From Stutzerimonas stutzeri (GTDB taxonomy: Bacteria > Pseudomonadota > Gammaproteobacteria > Pseudomonadales > Pseudomonadaceae), in contig NZ_CP073105.1 of the NCBI RefSeq assembly GCF_018138085.1, positions 1,984,001 through 2,048,000 on the forward strand: a stretch of DNA of 64,000 nucleotides. The letters are read 5' to 3'. Below the pieces are notes generated by a model. It did not search any database, was not told where the DNA came from, and was given only the letters and a program-made list of their open reading frames with translations. Positions 46,922 through 56,809 of the stretch are shown in pieces. The translations under genes and the position numbers were made by a program. Each line of letters starts with the position of its first letter. Positions within the stretch are counted from its first letter, which is position 1.

Positions 46922-47272
46922 TGGGTATTGCCCTCAGTGGTTGACTGGTGTTCCTGTTGACCTCATGGCGAGATCGGCAGATAGACTGCCAGCGAAGCCC
47001 CGTTGCCGGCGTGACGGGGTTCTACCGGGCATCGTTGCGATGCCGGTCTGTGTCGAGTTCTAACCCAAATGCTTCGGGCGCGGGAATGATCGTTTTGTAA
47101 TAAGCAAGTAACCAAACCGTGGTGCTGCCCATAAGGCGCGTGAGACGTGCTCTCGCTGCCGCCTCGGCACGCTACGTTGCATTAGCTTCTCGACGAAAAC
47201 GGTCGAAGCCGTACCCCTATCGAAATCGGATCCGCACGCGCTGCCGCGTGGATCGAATACTCTGGAAATGCC
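46922..47272. other. Divergent intergenic region, rmf / rlmKL, with two hairpins
   Basis: About 350 bases that should carry both promoters. Two adjacent hairpins are visible: GCCCCGT (46997-47003) with ACGGGGT (47014-47020), and ACCGGGCATCG (47024-47034) with CGATGCCGGT (47038-47047). They could lie in the rmf leader or be a small RNA; no terminator T-run follows. No other gene is seen. Confidence 0.45.
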
Positions 47273-49453
47273 ATGACTGATCGCCACGAACTCATCCTCA
47301 CCTGTCCCAAGGGGCTGGAAGGCCTGCTGCTCGACGAGGCCGTTGGCCTGGGACTCGAGGAGGCGCGCGAGCAGACCGCGGCGGTACGCGGCTTCGCCGC
47401 CATGGAGGTCGCGTATCGGTTGTGTCTCTGGTCGCGGCTGGCCAACCGGGTATTGCTGGTGATCAGTCGTTTCGCCACGGTAAATGCCGAAACCCTGTAC
47501 GAAGGTGTCCACCAGTTGGACTGGTCCGAGCATCTCGAGGCCACCGGCAGTCTGGCCGTCGAATTCAGCGGCCATGGTTCAGGCATCGACAACACCCACT
47601 TTGGCGCCCTGAAGGTCAAGGATGCGATCGTCGACCGTCTTCGTACGGCCAGTGGGGATCGCCCCAGCGTCGATAAGCTCGATCCTGACCTGCGTGTGCA
47701 CCTGCGCCTGGATCGTGGCCAGGCCGTGCTGTCGCTGGACCTGTCCGGGCACAGCCTGCATCAGCGCGGCTATCGCCTGCAGCAGGGCGCTGCGCCATTG
47801 AAAGAGAATCTCGCCGCGGCGGTGTTGATTCGGGCCGGCTGGCCTCGTATCGCCGCTGCTGGCGGCGCCCTCACGGACCCGATGTGTGGCGTGGGTACAT
47901 TCCTCATCGAGGGTGCCATGATGGCGGCGGACATCGCTCCCAACCTGCGCCGCGAACGTTGGGGCTTCAGCGCCTGGCTGGGTCACGTCCCGGCCTTGTG
48001 GAATCGCCTGCACGCCGAAGCGCAGCAGCGCGCCGAAGCGGGACTGGCCAAACCGCCATTGTGGATTCGCGGCTACGAAGCCGACCCCCGGCTGATCCAG
48101 CCGGCCAGGAACAATATCGAGCGCGCCGGCTTGGCGAACTGGATTCGCGTCTACCAGGGCGACGTTGCCACCTTCGAGCCTCGCCCTGATCAGAACCAAA
48201 AGGGCTTGGTGATCTGCAACCCGCCTTACGGTGAACGACTGGGCGACGAAGCGAGCCTGGTCTATCTCTATCAGAATCTCGGCGAGCGCCTGCGCCAGGC
48301 TTGCCTCGGCTGGGAGGCGGCGGTGCTGACCTCGGCGCCGGACCTGGGCAAACGCATGGGCATCCGCAGCCACAAGCAATACGCCTTCTGGAATGGCGCG
48401 TTGCCGTGCAAGCTGCTGCTGATCAAGGTCGAGCTCGATCAGTTCGTTACCGGCCAGCGAACGAACTCCACGGAGCGCAAGGACGAGCAGGAGCCCGTGC
48501 AGGAACTGGCGCGCCTCAGTGAAGGGGGGCAGATGTTCGCCAATCGGTTGCAGAAGAATCTCAAGTCGCTTGGGAAATGGGCCCGCAAAGCCGGCATCCA
48601 GTGCTATCGACTGTATGACGCGGACATGCCGGAGTACGCGCTGGCCGTCGATCTATACGGCGACTGGGTGCACGTGCAGGAATATGCTCCGCCGCGTTCG
48701 ATCGATCCGGAAAAGGCCCAGGCGCGGCTGTACGATGCGTTAGGTGCGATTCCTCAGGCGCTGGGCGTTTCGCGCGATCGAGTAGTGGTCAAGCGGCGCG
48801 AGCGCCAGAGCGGGACACGTCAGTACGAGCGCCAGGCCAGTCAGGGGCAGTTTCTCGAAGTCAGCGAAGGTAACGTCAAGTTGTTGGTGAATCTCACCGA
48901 CTACCTGGACACCGGCCTGTTTCTCGATCACCGCCCGATGCGCCTGCGTATCGCCCGGGAGGCTGCCGGCAAGCGCTTTCTGAACCTGTATTGCTACACG
49001 GCCACCGCAACCGTGCATGCCGCCAAGGGCGGTGCGCGTAGCACCACCAGTGTCGACCTGTCGAAAACCTATCTGGATTGGGCGCGACGCAATCTGGCGC
49101 TCAATGGCTTGTCCGATCGGCAGCGTCTGGAGCAGGCTGATGTGATGAGCTGGCTGGAAGAGGATCGCGGCGAGTACGACCTTATCTTCATCGACCCGCC
49201 AACCTTCTCCAACTCCAAGCGCATGGAAGGCGTCTTCGATGTCCAGCGCGACCATGTTGCCTTGCTCGACTTGGCGATGGCGCGACTGGCAACCGGCGGT
49301 ACATTGTATTTCTCCAACAACTTCCGCAAGTTTGTGCTGGATGCGGGCATCGGCGAGCGCTATGCCGCCGAAGAGATCACCGGTGCCACGCTGGACGAGG
49401 ATTTTCGTCGTAACAGCAAGATCCATCGCGCCTGGAAGCTTCAGGCGCGATGA
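47273..49453 (+). CDS. rlmL: Bifunctional 23S rRNA methyltransferase RlmKL
   Basis: 726-residue SAM-dependent enzyme making m2G2445 (N-terminal RlmL part) and m7G2069 (C-terminal RlmK part) in 23S rRNA. Order: a THUMP domain (about 45-155), methyltransferase 1 (MCGVGTFLIEGA, ICNPPYGERLG), then methyltransferase 2 (FLNLYCYTATATVHAAKGG, FIDPPTFSNSKRMEG). The fused form is standard in gammaproteobacteria. Start MTDRHELILTCPKGLEGLL; alone on the plus strand. Confidence 0.95.
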   Translation: MTDRHELILTCPKGLEGLLLDEAVGLGLEEAREQTAAVRGFAAMEVAYRLCLWSRLANRVLLVISRFATVNAETLYEGVHQLDWSEHLEATGSLAVEFSGHGSGIDNTHFGALKVKDAIVDRLRTASGDRPSVDKLDPDLRVHLRLDRGQAVLSLDLSGHSLHQRGYRLQQGAAPLKENLAAAVLIRAGWPRIAAAGGALTDPMCGVGTFLIEGAMMAADIAPNLRRERWGFSAWLGHVPALWNRLHAEAQQRAEAGLAKPPLWIRGYEADPRLIQPARNNIERAGLANWIRVYQGDVATFEPRPDQNQKGLVICNPPYGERLGDEASLVYLYQNLGERLRQACLGWEAAVLTSAPDLGKRMGIRSHKQYAFWNGALPCKLLLIKVELDQFVTGQRTNSTERKDEQEPVQELARLSEGGQMFANRLQKNLKSLGKWARKAGIQCYRLYDADMPEYALAVDLYGDWVHVQEYAPPRSIDPEKAQARLYDALGAIPQALGVSRDRVVVKRRERQSGTRQYERQASQGQFLEVSEGNVKLLVNLTDYLDTGLFLDHRPMRLRIAREAAGKRFLNLYCYTATATVHAAKGGARSTTSVDLSKTYLDWARRNLALNGLSDRQRLEQADVMSWLEEDRGEYDLIFIDPPTFSNSKRMEGVFDVQRDHVALLDLAMARLATGGTLYFSNNFRKFVLDAGIGERYAAEEITGATLDEDFRRNSKIHRAWKLQAR

Positions 49454-49548
49454 TCGGCGGTCACGCCGCAGCTGGCCTCGCGCCTTGCTGGTGAGCCAAG
49501 GCGCAGACGTGAACGGCGGGGCTCGTGGAAGAACTCAGCGAAGGTGTT

Positions 49549-51057
49549 CTATCGCTGTGCCGTGCTGGTGTTGTCCGGCCGGTTATAGAGGCTGACCAAC
49601 ACCTGATCCAGCACCGAGGATGCGCCCCATGGCCGGGGATGGTTGAGGATCGCGACGACCGCCCAGGTATTGCCCGCGCCGTCACGGCTATAGCCAGCGA
49701 TGGCTCGTACCGTGTTCAGGGTTCCGGTCTTGATGTGCGCCTTGCCGGCCACTCCGGTGTTGCGCAGGCGCTTGCGCATGGTGCCGTCGACGGCCGCGAG
49801 CGGCATCGATGAAATGAACTCCGCGGCATAGGGGCTTTGCCAGGCTGCCTTGAGCAAGGCGGCCATCTCGCGCGCACTCACGCGCTCGGCACGAGACAGG
49901 CCGGATCCGTTCTCGATCACCAGGTGCGGTGAGATCAGGCCCTTTTTCGCCAGCCACTGCCGAATGACCCGCTGCGCGGCTTTCGAATCGTCGGCGTCCG
50001 TTTCGTTGCGAAACGCTGCGCCTAGGCTCAAAAACAGCTGCCGTGCCATGGTGTTGTTGCTGTACTTGTTGATATCGCGAATGATCTCGACCAGATCGGG
50101 CGAATAGGCGCGGGCAACCATTCGCGCATCCTTCGGCACCTGGGCGACCCGATCGCCGCCCAGGATATTGCCGCCCAGTTCCTTCCAGATCGCTCGGACG
50201 GCACCGGCTGCGTAATGTTGATGGTCGAGTAGCGATAGATAGGTTTGGCCGCTACAGCCGGCGGCGAGTTTGCCGGTCGCCACCACGGTAACGCCGTCGG
50301 CATCCTCGATGGGGTTGTAGCGAATGTCCGGCCAGCCGGGACACTTGGCCTTGGGCAGCGCCTGAATGCGGTTATCGATACGGACTGCGGCGATTGGAGG
50401 CTCGACCGCGACGTCTACCTGCCCATTGTCGTTGCGCGCAATGAAGCGAAGTGCCTTGAGGTTGACCAGCAGCGAGTCGGGGCCAACCAGGAAGGGCTTG
50501 TTCTTGTCGTTGCCATCGTCATCGAAAACGGGCAGTGACGGCTGGACGAAATGGCTACGGTCGAGCACCAGGTCGCCGGTCACGGTTTGCACGCCATTGG
50601 CGCGCAAGTCACGCAGCAGCAGCCATAGCTTTTCCATGTTGAGCTTGGGATCACCGCCGCCCTTGAGATAGAGGTTGCCCTTCAGTGTCCCGTTTTCGAT
50701 CGGGCCGTCGGCGTAGAACTCGGTCTTCCATTGATGGTTGGGACCCAACAGTTCCAGCGCGGCGTAGGTCGTGACCAGCTTCATCGTCGAGGCGGGATTG
50801 ACCGATACATCGGCGTTTATATAGGTCGGCGATGCATTGCTATTGAGTGGCAGCATCACGACGGACAGGGCGCTGCTCTCGATCTTGTTCGCTTTGAGCG
50901 CCTGAGCGACCCGCGGCGGCAGCGTTTGGTTGATCGCGTCGGCGAAGACCGGGAAAGCCAGCGGCAGGGTCAGCGAGGCGATGGCGACACGACCGAAAAA
51001 CGTGCTCATGACACCGCGCCGAAAGGCAGCGGCACGCAAATTGGAAATCAACGACAT
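49549..51057 (-). CDS. dacB: D-alanyl-D-alanine carboxypeptidase/endopeptidase (PBP4 type)
   Basis: 502-residue penicillin-binding protein of peptidase family S13, a periplasmic enzyme that trims and cleaves peptidoglycan cross-links. Catalytic motifs: SxxK in NPASTMKLVTT, SxN in INKYSNNTMAR, KTG in AHIKTGTLN. A signal sequence (ASLTLPLAFPVFADA, cleavage after about residue 40) is present. The ATG at 51057 has AGGGAAC five bases upstream, so the longer N-terminus is preferred over the internal Met at 51009. Confidence 0.93.
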   Translation of the reverse strand: MSLISNLRAAAFRRGVMSTFFGRVAIASLTLPLAFPVFADAINQTLPPRVAQALKANKIESSALSVVMLPLNSNASPTYINADVSVNPASTMKLVTTYAALELLGPNHQWKTEFYADGPIENGTLKGNLYLKGGGDPKLNMEKLWLLLRDLRANGVQTVTGDLVLDRSHFVQPSLPVFDDDGNDKNKPFLVGPDSLLVNLKALRFIARNDNGQVDVAVEPPIAAVRIDNRIQALPKAKCPGWPDIRYNPIEDADGVTVVATGKLAAGCSGQTYLSLLDHQHYAAGAVRAIWKELGGNILGGDRVAQVPKDARMVARAYSPDLVEIIRDINKYSNNTMARQLFLSLGAAFRNETDADDSKAAQRVIRQWLAKKGLISPHLVIENGSGLSRAERVSAREMAALLKAAWQSPYAAEFISSMPLAAVDGTMRKRLRNTGVAGKAHIKTGTLNTVRAIAGYSRDGAGNTWAVVAILNHPRPWGASSVLDQVLVSLYNRPDNTSTAQR

Positions 51058-51281
51058 GAAAGTTCCCTACAGCGTTCAGGGAAAAATGACGGGCCATTAT
51101 GCCCACGTCCGAGAAGTGACGTACTTCTCATCCGACAAGCGTAGCCGGGGAGTGTGGGTTTCAGCAAAAAAACAAAACCATACGGTATCGAGGCCTGATC
51201 CGACCGACGCCTGTAATCGCACAAGTGAGGCGTTGCTGTTAGAGTGCGCGCCGTCATCTCGTTAGAAAAAGGACCGATTCA

Positions 51282-51626
51282 ATGGCTACCAATCGCTCGC
51301 GTCGCTTGCGCAAGAAACTCTGTGTCGACGAATTCCAGGAGCTGGGGTTCGAGGTCAATCTGACCTACCGCGACGGCATCGAAGCCAAGGCTGTGGACGA
51401 CTTCCTGGAAGCGTTCCTGAACGAAGCCATCGAGGCCAACGGCCTGGGTTATATCGGCGGCGAGGATTACGGCTTCGTGTGTCTGGCCAGCCGCGGCTCG
51501 GTCAACGAAGAACAGCGTGGTCAGGTCGAGGCGTGGCTCAAAGGGCGCAACGAACTGTCCGAGTTCAACGTGAGCCCATTGATGGACGTCTGGTATCCAG
51601 AGAACGAGATCAACGCTAAGGCGTGA
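51282..51626 (+). CDS. yggL: YggL family ribosome-associated protein
   Basis: 114-residue protein of the YggL (DUF469) family, which binds the 50S subunit. MATNRSRRLRKKLCVDEFQE, FEVNLTYRDG, LGYIGGEDYGFVC and LSPLMDVWYP-like text are present (VSPLMDVWYPEN). Its 3' end overlaps the convergent FUSC gene by 11 bases. Confidence 0.88.
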   Translation: MATNRSRRLRKKLCVDEFQELGFEVNLTYRDGIEAKAVDDFLEAFLNEAIEANGLGYIGGEDYGFVCLASRGSVNEEQRGQVEAWLKGRNELSEFNVSPLMDVWYPENEINAKA

Positions 51627-52719
51627 TCGAGTCATTGTTTCCCTGATCGGTTGCAGTGTTTCGCCCGAATCTACGCAACGTAATTCGGGCGATCAACCGG
51701 CGTAGCAGGTACATCAACAGGGTCACGCCCAGCGCCACGCTCACCCCGATGGCGGCATTGATGAGGCGCAGCTGCGGAAGATCCCAGTCTTGCGCGAGCG
51801 TTTCCGCCAGCAATACGAAACTCAACGTCGTCTGTAGGACGAAAAGCCCGTAGTGATGTGCCTGGAAGGCCCGGCTGAGCATCACCAGTGGCAGCATGAT
51901 CATCACCATCATTGGCGGATCGGCCAAACTATGGCCCATGTAGATCAGTACCGCCGCTGCGCAGAAGATCCCGAGGCTGGCTTGTAGGGCCCGTGTCAGG
52001 CTGCGTTGCAAATCCATTTGCAAGGTCGTGAAGACGGCCAGAGTCAGCCAGTAGCCCCTGGGAAGCTCGCCAAGCGTCACGATCAGGCCGCCTGTGGCAG
52101 CGGCGAGTATGTAGGCCAGGGCATGCAGTCGCCATTGGCGAATCGGTGTACGCCGCGCGCGGCGCCGCAGTACTTTCATCAAGCTCAGCAGCCGTGGCAT
52201 GTACGGCCACATACGTAAGCCGTGCATGCCACGCAGGCCGAAGGCGAGCAGGGTGACCCAAAGCCCGCCTAGCGCGAAAAGCACGGCGATAGCCTGAGGA
52301 TTGTTGAAGTCACCGATGCCGTGCTGGCCTTGGCCGAGGCACAGGCAGATGGCCAGACCGATTCCGAGCTTGCCAGCCTCGCTGCCATAGCGCTGCAGCC
52401 ACGCCAACAGCAGACCGTAGAAGGCGAACAGGCCGAGGCTGATCAGCGGATGCGTCGCCGACCAGAAGCCGAGCCCGGCGCTGCCTGCGCCTAGACCGAT
52501 CAGCAGCAACATCCGTAGCATGCCGAGCCGGTGCAGCGGGTTCGCCTTGGCGGCCTGGAAAGCGCCGACCGTGGCCCAAAGAAAGCCGGCATGACCGCTG
52601 AACAAGCCGAGCAGGAGCGGCAATGCACAACCCAACCCTGCAACAGCGGCGGCACCCCAGGCGGGGCGGCCGGGCTGCCAGCCGACAACTTTCCAGAATG
52701 GCTTCTTCATCAATTTCAC
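51616..52719 (-). CDS. FUSC family inner-membrane protein
   Basis: 367-residue protein with two blocks of TM helices (about 20-165 and 205-345) separated by a short basic linker ([21 protein letters not shown]). The second block carries the fusaric-acid-resistance-like sequence [20 protein letters not shown] followed by [13 protein letters not shown]. Such proteins are implicated in export of aromatic acids, but this substrate is unknown. The start overlaps the dgt stop by four bases, so the two are co-transcribed. Confidence 0.85.
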   Translation of the reverse strand: MKLMKKPFWKVVGWQPGRPAWGAAAVAGLGCALPLLLGLFSGHAGFLWATVGAFQAAKANPLHRLGMLRMLLLIGLGAGSAGLGFWSATHPLISLGLFAFYGLLLAWLQRYGSEAGKLGIGLAICLCLGQGQHGIGDFNNPQAIAVLFALGGLWVTLLAFGLRGMHGLRMWPYMPRLLSLMKVLRRRARRTPIRQWRLHALAYILAAATGGLIVTLGELPRGYWLTLAVFTTLQMDLQRSLTRALQASLGIFCAAAVLIYMGHSLADPPMMVMIMLPLVMLSRAFQAHHYGLFVLQTTLSFVLLAETLAQDWDLPQLRLINAAIGVSVALGVTLLMYLLRRLIARITLRRFGRNTATDQGNNDSITP

Positions 52720-54047
52720 GTCGGGCTCGAGCGTCCGGTCATTTCGCCGGCCATTTCGGTCGCGTAGCTGTCGGTCATGCCGGCAATGAAGTCGATGACC
52801 CGCACGAAGGACTGATACAGAGGCCAGTCGGCTTTCGGGGCGTTACCGCCAAGCAGGTCCAATATACGGCGGTTCTTGAACGACAGCTCGCGTCCGCCGT
52901 GCTGCTCCAGTGCCGCACCGCAGAAGGCGTTGAGCAAAATTTCGAGGGTGGTGTAAGCGCCGATTTCATGCAGCGTCTTGCGCTTGTCCTGGAAGATCTT
53001 TTCCCGCGCCATGGCTTTGGCTTGCAACACACACTTCTTCGCAGGGCCATGCATGTGCTCGACCAGATCGCCGGTCAGTGTGCCGGCCAGAAGGGCTTGC
53101 TGTTGATCCACGAACGCCCGTGCCGCGGCGTTGGTCAGGTGCTCGATCGCCTTGCCTCTGAGAATCGCCAGCTTGCGTCGGCGTGAGTCTCCGGGCCCGA
53201 GTTGGCGATAGGTTTCCGGCAGATCGTCACCGACCAGGTTCAGCAGCAGAGCCTCGACCTCGCTGTAGTCGAGCAGGTCCATCTCCAGCCCATCTTCGAG
53301 GTCGATCAGGCCGTAACAGATGTCATCGGCTGCTTCCATCAGATAAACCAGAGGGTGGCGTGCCCAGCGCTGTTCGTCCAGCTTCGGCAAGCCAAGCTTC
53401 GCGGCGATCTGCTCGAGCAGGGCGAGCTCACTCTGGTAACAACCGAACTTGTGTTTCTTGTATCCAAGCGCCTCGGCATGGCGCGATGTCCACGGGTATT
53501 TGAGGTAGGTGCCAAGCGTCGCATAGGTCAGGCGGGTGCCGCCGTCGAACTGGTGGTATTCGAGCTGGGTCAGGACCCTGAACCCCTGCGCATTGCCTTC
53601 GAAATTAAGAAAGTCGGCCCGCTCGGCATCGCTCATGTCATCCAGCCAGCCCCTCCGTGCAGCTTGCTGGAACCAGTGGCGGATGGCGTCCTCGCCGGAG
53701 TGCCCGAACGGAGGGTTGCCAATGTCGTGAGCCAGGCAGGCCGATTGGATAATCATTCCAAGGTCGGCCGGGGTGCACCATTCGGGCATTTCATCGCGTA
53801 GCACTTCGCCAACGCGCATGCCGAGTGAGCGGCCAACGCAGCTGACTTCGAGTGAGTGCGTCAGGCGTGTGTGAATGTGATCGTTGCTGGAAACCGGATG
53901 CACCTGAGTCTTGCGCCCAAGCCGGCGAAAGGCTCCGGAAAAGATGATCCTGTCGTGATCCTTGTGAAACGGGCTTCGACCGAGCTCTTCATTGCTGTGA
54001 ACGGATTTACCGAGACGTTCACGGTTCAGCAGGGTGTGCCAGTCCAA
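52716..54047 (-). CDS. dgt: Deoxyguanosinetriphosphate triphosphohydrolase-like protein
   Basis: 443-residue HD-domain enzyme that hydrolyses dNTPs to deoxynucleosides and triphosphate. Metal ligands of the HD site: [15 protein letters not shown] (His), [17 protein letters not shown] (His-Asp), and a downstream Asp in [19 protein letters not shown]. The N-terminus [15 protein letters not shown] with [12 protein letters not shown] matches the standard type. AAGGAGGTTGCTC precedes the ATG. Confidence 0.92.
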   Translation of the reverse strand: MDWHTLLNRERLGKSVHSNEELGRSPFHKDHDRIIFSGAFRRLGRKTQVHPVSSNDHIHTRLTHSLEVSCVGRSLGMRVGEVLRDEMPEWCTPADLGMIIQSACLAHDIGNPPFGHSGEDAIRHWFQQAARRGWLDDMSDAERADFLNFEGNAQGFRVLTQLEYHQFDGGTRLTYATLGTYLKYPWTSRHAEALGYKKHKFGCYQSELALLEQIAAKLGLPKLDEQRWARHPLVYLMEAADDICYGLIDLEDGLEMDLLDYSEVEALLLNLVGDDLPETYRQLGPGDSRRRKLAILRGKAIEHLTNAAARAFVDQQQALLAGTLTGDLVEHMHGPAKKCVLQAKAMAREKIFQDKRKTLHEIGAYTTLEILLNAFCGAALEQHGGRELSFKNRRILDLLGGNAPKADWPLYQSFVRVIDFIAGMTDSYATEMAGEMTGRSSPT

Positions 54048-54233
54048 AGAGCAACCTCCTTAATGTCGCCAGCAGGCAAGTGCGCCAAACGCGGCATCAT
54101 GAGCAGCAACAACTGCAACGGCGTGTCATGACACATGCGCAAGCCAGCCTACAGCAGTTGGTGACTGCCGTGCCATACACCTATTGCGCAGGCGGGCTCC
54201 GCGTCGTTGCAGCGCTGTCGCTTCACCACTCCG

Positions 54234-54536
54234 CTAGTGCCGCAATCTGTTCACGATCGGATAAAGCATGACCCCGAGTCGGGCCAATTTACCGAACTTG
54301 CCCAGACGTCGTCCGAAGAGCATCAGCGCCAGGCTGGTTGCAATCAGCAACGGCCCTTTGCGCGTATGGTCGTCGGATTCGGCGTTTCGGTGGGCAATCA
54401 TCCCTTTCATTCGCTGAAAGGGATGAGCCAACGGCTGCGAGTGATAGAGCAGTTGCTGGCGATTCATCTCCATGCGAAGACGGACGAGATCCTTGCGCAT
54501 GGCCAGATCGCTGGAGGTGCTGAGAGGAAGGCTCAT
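54234..54536 (-). CDS. YqjK-like hypothetical membrane protein
   Basis: 100-residue protein with one predicted TM segment (PLLIATSLALMLFGRRLG, about residues 62-79) and a helical N-terminus. No strong family match in itself, but its place after the DUF883 and holin-like genes corresponds to YqjK of the yqjCDEK stress set. Starts four bases inside the upstream gene. Confidence 0.65.
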   Translation of the reverse strand: MSLPLSTSSDLAMRKDLVRLRMEMNRQQLLYHSQPLAHPFQRMKGMIAHRNAESDDHTRKGPLLIATSLALMLFGRRLGKFGKLARLGVMLYPIVNRLRH

Positions 54537-54913
54537 GGTAGTAAACGCTCCCGGTTGCGTGCCAATTCTTCGACCGTGGCCTGGAACGGCGAAGCGCTTT
54601 CCTTGGCGAGGTGGGTCGCTCGGCTGATGCAGATCACCAGCGCGATGGCATATAGCGCGCAGAGGATGAGAATCGCGGCAATCGGATTGCTATCCCAGAA
54701 GGCAATCACAATCGCAGCGGAGAGCCCTACCAGAATCAACAAGCCGAGTATCAGGCTGATGCTGGCGAGCAGAAACAGCTTGAACACCCGTGTGCGTTCT
54801 TCCTGGATCTCGATCCCGATCAGCTCCAGGTGCCCTTGGACAAGCCCTGCGAGGGCGCCGCCCATCTTCTTGATGGAAGGGGCCGGAGCCTCATCGTTGT
54901 GCTTGGTTTCCAT
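54533..54913 (-). CDS. Phage-holin-family / YqjE-like membrane protein
   Basis: 126-residue protein with two adjacent TM helices (LFLLASISLILGLLILVGLS and AAILILCALYAIALVICIS) and charged ends. It matches the YqjE/holin_E (DUF1469) group. The start METKHNDEAPAP (54913) has GGGGAACGGAACC upstream. It lies between a DUF883 and a YqjK-like gene; the set is probably an envelope stress module, not a phage remnant. Confidence 0.78.
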   Translation of the reverse strand: METKHNDEAPAPSIKKMGGALAGLVQGHLELIGIEIQEERTRVFKLFLLASISLILGLLILVGLSAAIVIAFWDSNPIAAILILCALYAIALVICISRATHLAKESASPFQATVEELARNRERLLP

Positions 54914-54930
54914 TGGTTCCGTTCCCCACA

Positions 54931-55332
54931 TCAGCGGCGGGTGATCAGGCCGAAGAGAAATCCGACGCCTGCAGCGATTCCGATCGACTGCCATGGATGG
55001 GTATGAACGTACTCTTCGGTGCATTGAATGGCCGCTTGGCTCTGCTCACGCAGCGTCCCTTCCTGTTCCTTGAGCATCTGGCGGGCGCGGCTCAGGTTGG
55101 CGTTGATCTTGCCTCGCAGCTCCTCGGTCTGAGTGCCGGCGGTGTCCTGCGTGTGCTTCAGCAGGCGCTCGGTGTCGCCGATCAAGGTATGGAACTCTTC
55201 GATGAGTGCGTTCTGGGCAGCTTGTAGGTTACGACGGTGCGCGGACTTATCGAACAAAGGCGCGGAGGTACCGGTGGACCCATCGGGGATGGGCGTTTCG
55301 TCACTGGTGCCGAAAGTGGACTCGATAGACAT
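54931..55332 (-). CDS. DUF883 family membrane-anchored ribosome-binding protein (ElaB/YqjD type)
   Basis: 133-residue protein: a long amphipathic helical region (about 30-100) and a C-terminal TM anchor HPWQSIGIAAGVGFLFGLI preceding LITRR. ElaB/YqjD proteins bind ribosomes and tether them to the inner membrane in stationary phase. First gene of a three-gene set with the holin-like and YqjK-like proteins. Confidence 0.85.
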   Translation of the reverse strand: MSIESTFGTSDETPIPDGSTGTSAPLFDKSAHRRNLQAAQNALIEEFHTLIGDTERLLKHTQDTAGTQTEELRGKINANLSRARQMLKEQEGTLREQSQAAIQCTEEYVHTHPWQSIGIAAGVGFLFGLITRR

Positions 55333-55493
55333 CTGCAGCTCCTTTTCAGTCTCGCTGGGACAAAGGGTCCCAGTGCCTCAAGTTTCGAGCACGCTGACGA
55401 CGCAAGGTTCCCGCTTCGTTTGCCCCCGTTTTTCTCCGGCTGGCAAAGTTGCTGGCGACGTCATACGGTCACGGCTTTGGCTGAGTGGCTGCT

Positions 55494-55523
55494 GAAAAAA
55501 AGAAAACCCGCCGAAGCGGGTTT
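55494..55523 (-). terminator. Rho-independent terminator of the oprD-family gene
   Basis: On the minus strand AAACCCGC (55523-55516) pairs with GCGGGTTT across a four-base loop, followed by a T-rich run (to 55494). It lies 33 bases after the porin stop. Confidence 0.88.
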
Positions 55524-55555
55524 CCTTGATCTACTGCAAATGCAAGTAGCCGCTA

Positions 55556-56809
55556 TTACATCAGCGGGATGGTGTAGCTAACGATCAGGCGGTTCTGATC
55601 GATGTCCTTATCGTTGTTATTGCTGCTGCGATATGTACCGTTGCGCCATTTTACGCCGAGGTTCTTCAGGGTGCCTTCCTGGAAAACGTAGCCGATGTCG
55701 GTGTTACGTTCCCATTCTTTGCTATCCCCGCCTGCACCAAAGTTATCGCCGGTAACGTAGCGAGTCATGAAGGTCAGTCCAGGAATGCCCATTGCAGCGA
55801 AGTTATAATCGTAACGCGCTTGCCAGGATTTTTCGTCTGGGTTGGCGAAATCCGCAGAAAGCATTACATAGTTGACCAGGTAGGGATCGGTACTGGCACC
55901 GGTATAGGCGAAACCAGTATCTCCGCTCATCTTCTGATACCCCAGCCCGAAGCTATGACCGGTTATGGAGTATGTGACCATCGCTCCGATGGCTTTGTTG
56001 TCAACGGAGGACGAGCCATCGTCTGTCGAACGGGCATAGCGCAAGTCGGTTTTCAGAGATTGGTCTTCGCCGAGCGGCAGGACATGGATCAGGTTGAACG
56101 AATGCTGTTTGTAGACTTCTTCAAGATTGCTGTAGTAGTACGCGCCCTTCAGGTCCTTCGTGAAGGAATAGGTAGCGCCAGCGAAAAGGAAGTCGTCAGG
56201 CTTGTCGCCAGTAGCCCCGCCCTTACCGCTAAACTTCAGATCTTCGTAATTAGTGGAGTCGCGGTCGTTTTCTTCGGTCAGGTAACCGGCGTCCAAGGTG
56301 AGGCCATCGATCTCGTTGGAGATAATTTGACCGCCTTTGAAGGTTTGCGGCAGCAGGCGCGAGTCGCTGCGCGAGATCGCCATGTTCTTCGGTTCGATCG
56401 TGCCGACTTTCAGTACGGTCTTCGAGATCTTCGCTTTGGCAGTCACACCCAGCGACGAGAAGTCGTCAGGGGCCTCATTTCCAAAGGAGCTAGGCATCAG
56501 GCCCGTGCCAGCGGTGTCTTCGCTGGAATACAGCTTGAGACCCATAAGACCCAGCGCATCAACACCAAAACCTACAGTACCTTCGGTAAAACCTGATTCG
56601 GCTCGAAGAATGAAGCCCTGGCCCCACTCTTCTGACTTGGATTGCTTGGTGGACGGGACGGAGCGGTTGTCGCTGTTGTAATAGAAGTTACGCAGTTCCA
56701 AGTTGACTTTACTGTCGTCAACGAATGCAGCCTGGGCCATGGTAGGGATGGCCAGTGTTGCTCCCAGAGTGGCTAGGGCCACGCCCCGGGCGATTGGGGT
56801 CTTGAGCAT
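55556..56809 (-). CDS. OprD-family outer-membrane porin
   Basis: 417-residue beta-barrel porin for small nutrients. Signal peptide MLKTPIARGVALATLGATLA ends at AQA, before AFVDDSKVNLELRNFYYN, the typical OprD start. Family segments include RESGFTEGTVGFGVDALGL-like text (AESGFTEGTVGFGVDALG), LPQTFKGGQIISNEIDGLTL and ARYDYNFAAMGIPGLTFMTRY. The C-terminus ends YTIPLM, whereas outer-membrane barrels usually end in an aromatic residue (F or W). GC appears lower than in neighbours. GAGGAG precedes the ATG. The substrate is not readable from sequence. Confidence 0.9.
   Translation of the reverse strand: MLKTPIARGVALATLGATLAIPTMAQAAFVDDSKVNLELRNFYYNSDNRSVPSTKQSKSEEWGQGFILRAESGFTEGTVGFGVDALGLMGLKLYSSEDTAGTGLMPSSFGNEAPDDFSSLGVTAKAKISKTVLKVGTIEPKNMAISRSDSRLLPQTFKGGQIISNEIDGLTLDAGYLTEENDRDSTNYEDLKFSGKGGATGDKPDDFLFAGATYSFTKDLKGAYYYSNLEEVYKQHSFNLIHVLPLGEDQSLKTDLRYARSTDDGSSSVDNKAIGAMVTYSITGHSFGLGYQKMSGDTGFAYTGASTDPYLVNYVMLSADFANPDEKSWQARYDYNFAAMGIPGLTFMTRYVTGDNFGAGGDSKEWERNTDIGYVFQEGTLKNLGVKWRNGTYRSSNNNDKDIDQNRLIVSYTIPLM

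Noticed and set aside
54234-55332. Prophage remnant (phage-holin-like gene)
   Set aside because: The DUF883/YqjE-like/YqjK-like set is a known chromosomal stress module; no other phage genes are nearby.
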